The notes below the pieces were generated by a model, which did not search any database, was not told where the DNA came from, and saw only the letters and a program-made list of their open reading frames with translations. From NCBI GenBank assembly GCA_021156265.1, contig JAJNBR010000226.1, positions 1-5,193 of the forward strand: a stretch of DNA of 5,193 nucleotides, in the 5' to 3' direction. Origin of the DNA: Flavipsychrobacter sp. (GTDB taxonomy: Bacteria > Bacteroidota > Bacteroidia > Chitinophagales > Chitinophagaceae). The position numbers and the translations under genes were made by a program. Each line of letters begins with the position of its first letter. Positions within the stretch are counted from its first letter, which is position 1. Below are positions 5,142 to 5,193 of this stretch, one piece after another.

Positions 5142-5193
5142 TGCGCCACTTACTCCCGCTTGTAAAAAGAATATCGTTACAGTTGTTGTTGTT
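5141..5193 (+). CDS. Start of a downstream gene, truncated by window end
   Basis: An ATG at 5141-5143 shares one base with the yfiT stop (TAATG), an arrangement typical of translational coupling. The frame stays open to the end of the window, giving 17 complete codons (MRHLLPLVKRISLQLLL). The basic, Leu-rich start resembles a signal peptide or first membrane segment. Too short for any family call. A chance open frame of this length is possible, but the overlap and composition favour a real start. Confidence 0.5.
   Translation, partial: MRHLLPLVKRISLQLLL

Overview
The window looks like a piece of a Bacteroidota chromosome, probably from the Chitinophagales. The evidence is the gene families (DUF3667 zinc-ribbon membrane protein, YCF48-like Asp-box protein, lipoproteins with a Cys-Lys-Lys start), the near absence of Shine-Dalgarno sequences, and AT-rich upstream regions with TAnnTTTG-type -7 boxes. 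This is inferred from the sequence alone.

Layout: (1) 2-853 (+) is the 3' part of a YCF48/BNR-type Asp-box repeat protein, ending in a short hairpin at a convergent junction. (2) 915-1493 (-) is a secreted protein with a lysozyme-like domain. (3) 1687-2268 (-) is a soluble HD-domain phosphohydrolase-like protein. (4) 2269-2538 is a divergent intergenic region with candidate promoters and one copy of a 60-nt repeat. (5) 2539-3009 and 3061-3504 (+) are two tandem paralogous small lipoproteins of unknown function. The second copy of the 60-nt repeat begins at the first base after the second lipoprotein's stop codon. (6) 3575-4510 (-) is a DUF3667 zinc-ribbon membrane protein with a probable TTG start. 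(7) 4602-5141 (+) is a YfiT/DinB-fold putative thiol transferase. Its stop codon overlaps the ATG of a further gene that runs off the window at 5193.

Most genes look like separate housekeeping or accessory units rather than one pathway. The likely co-transcribed pairs are the two lipoproteins (51-nt gap) and yfiT plus the downstream partial gene (1-nt overlap). I see no mobile element with a transposase, no CRISPR array, no tRNA or rRNA, and no clear defence or biosynthetic system. The most distinctive part is the lipoprotein pair bracketed by the 60-nt repeat. It looks like a locally amplified gene family with its upstream element, possibly with a lost or unformed third unit next to the DUF3667 gene.
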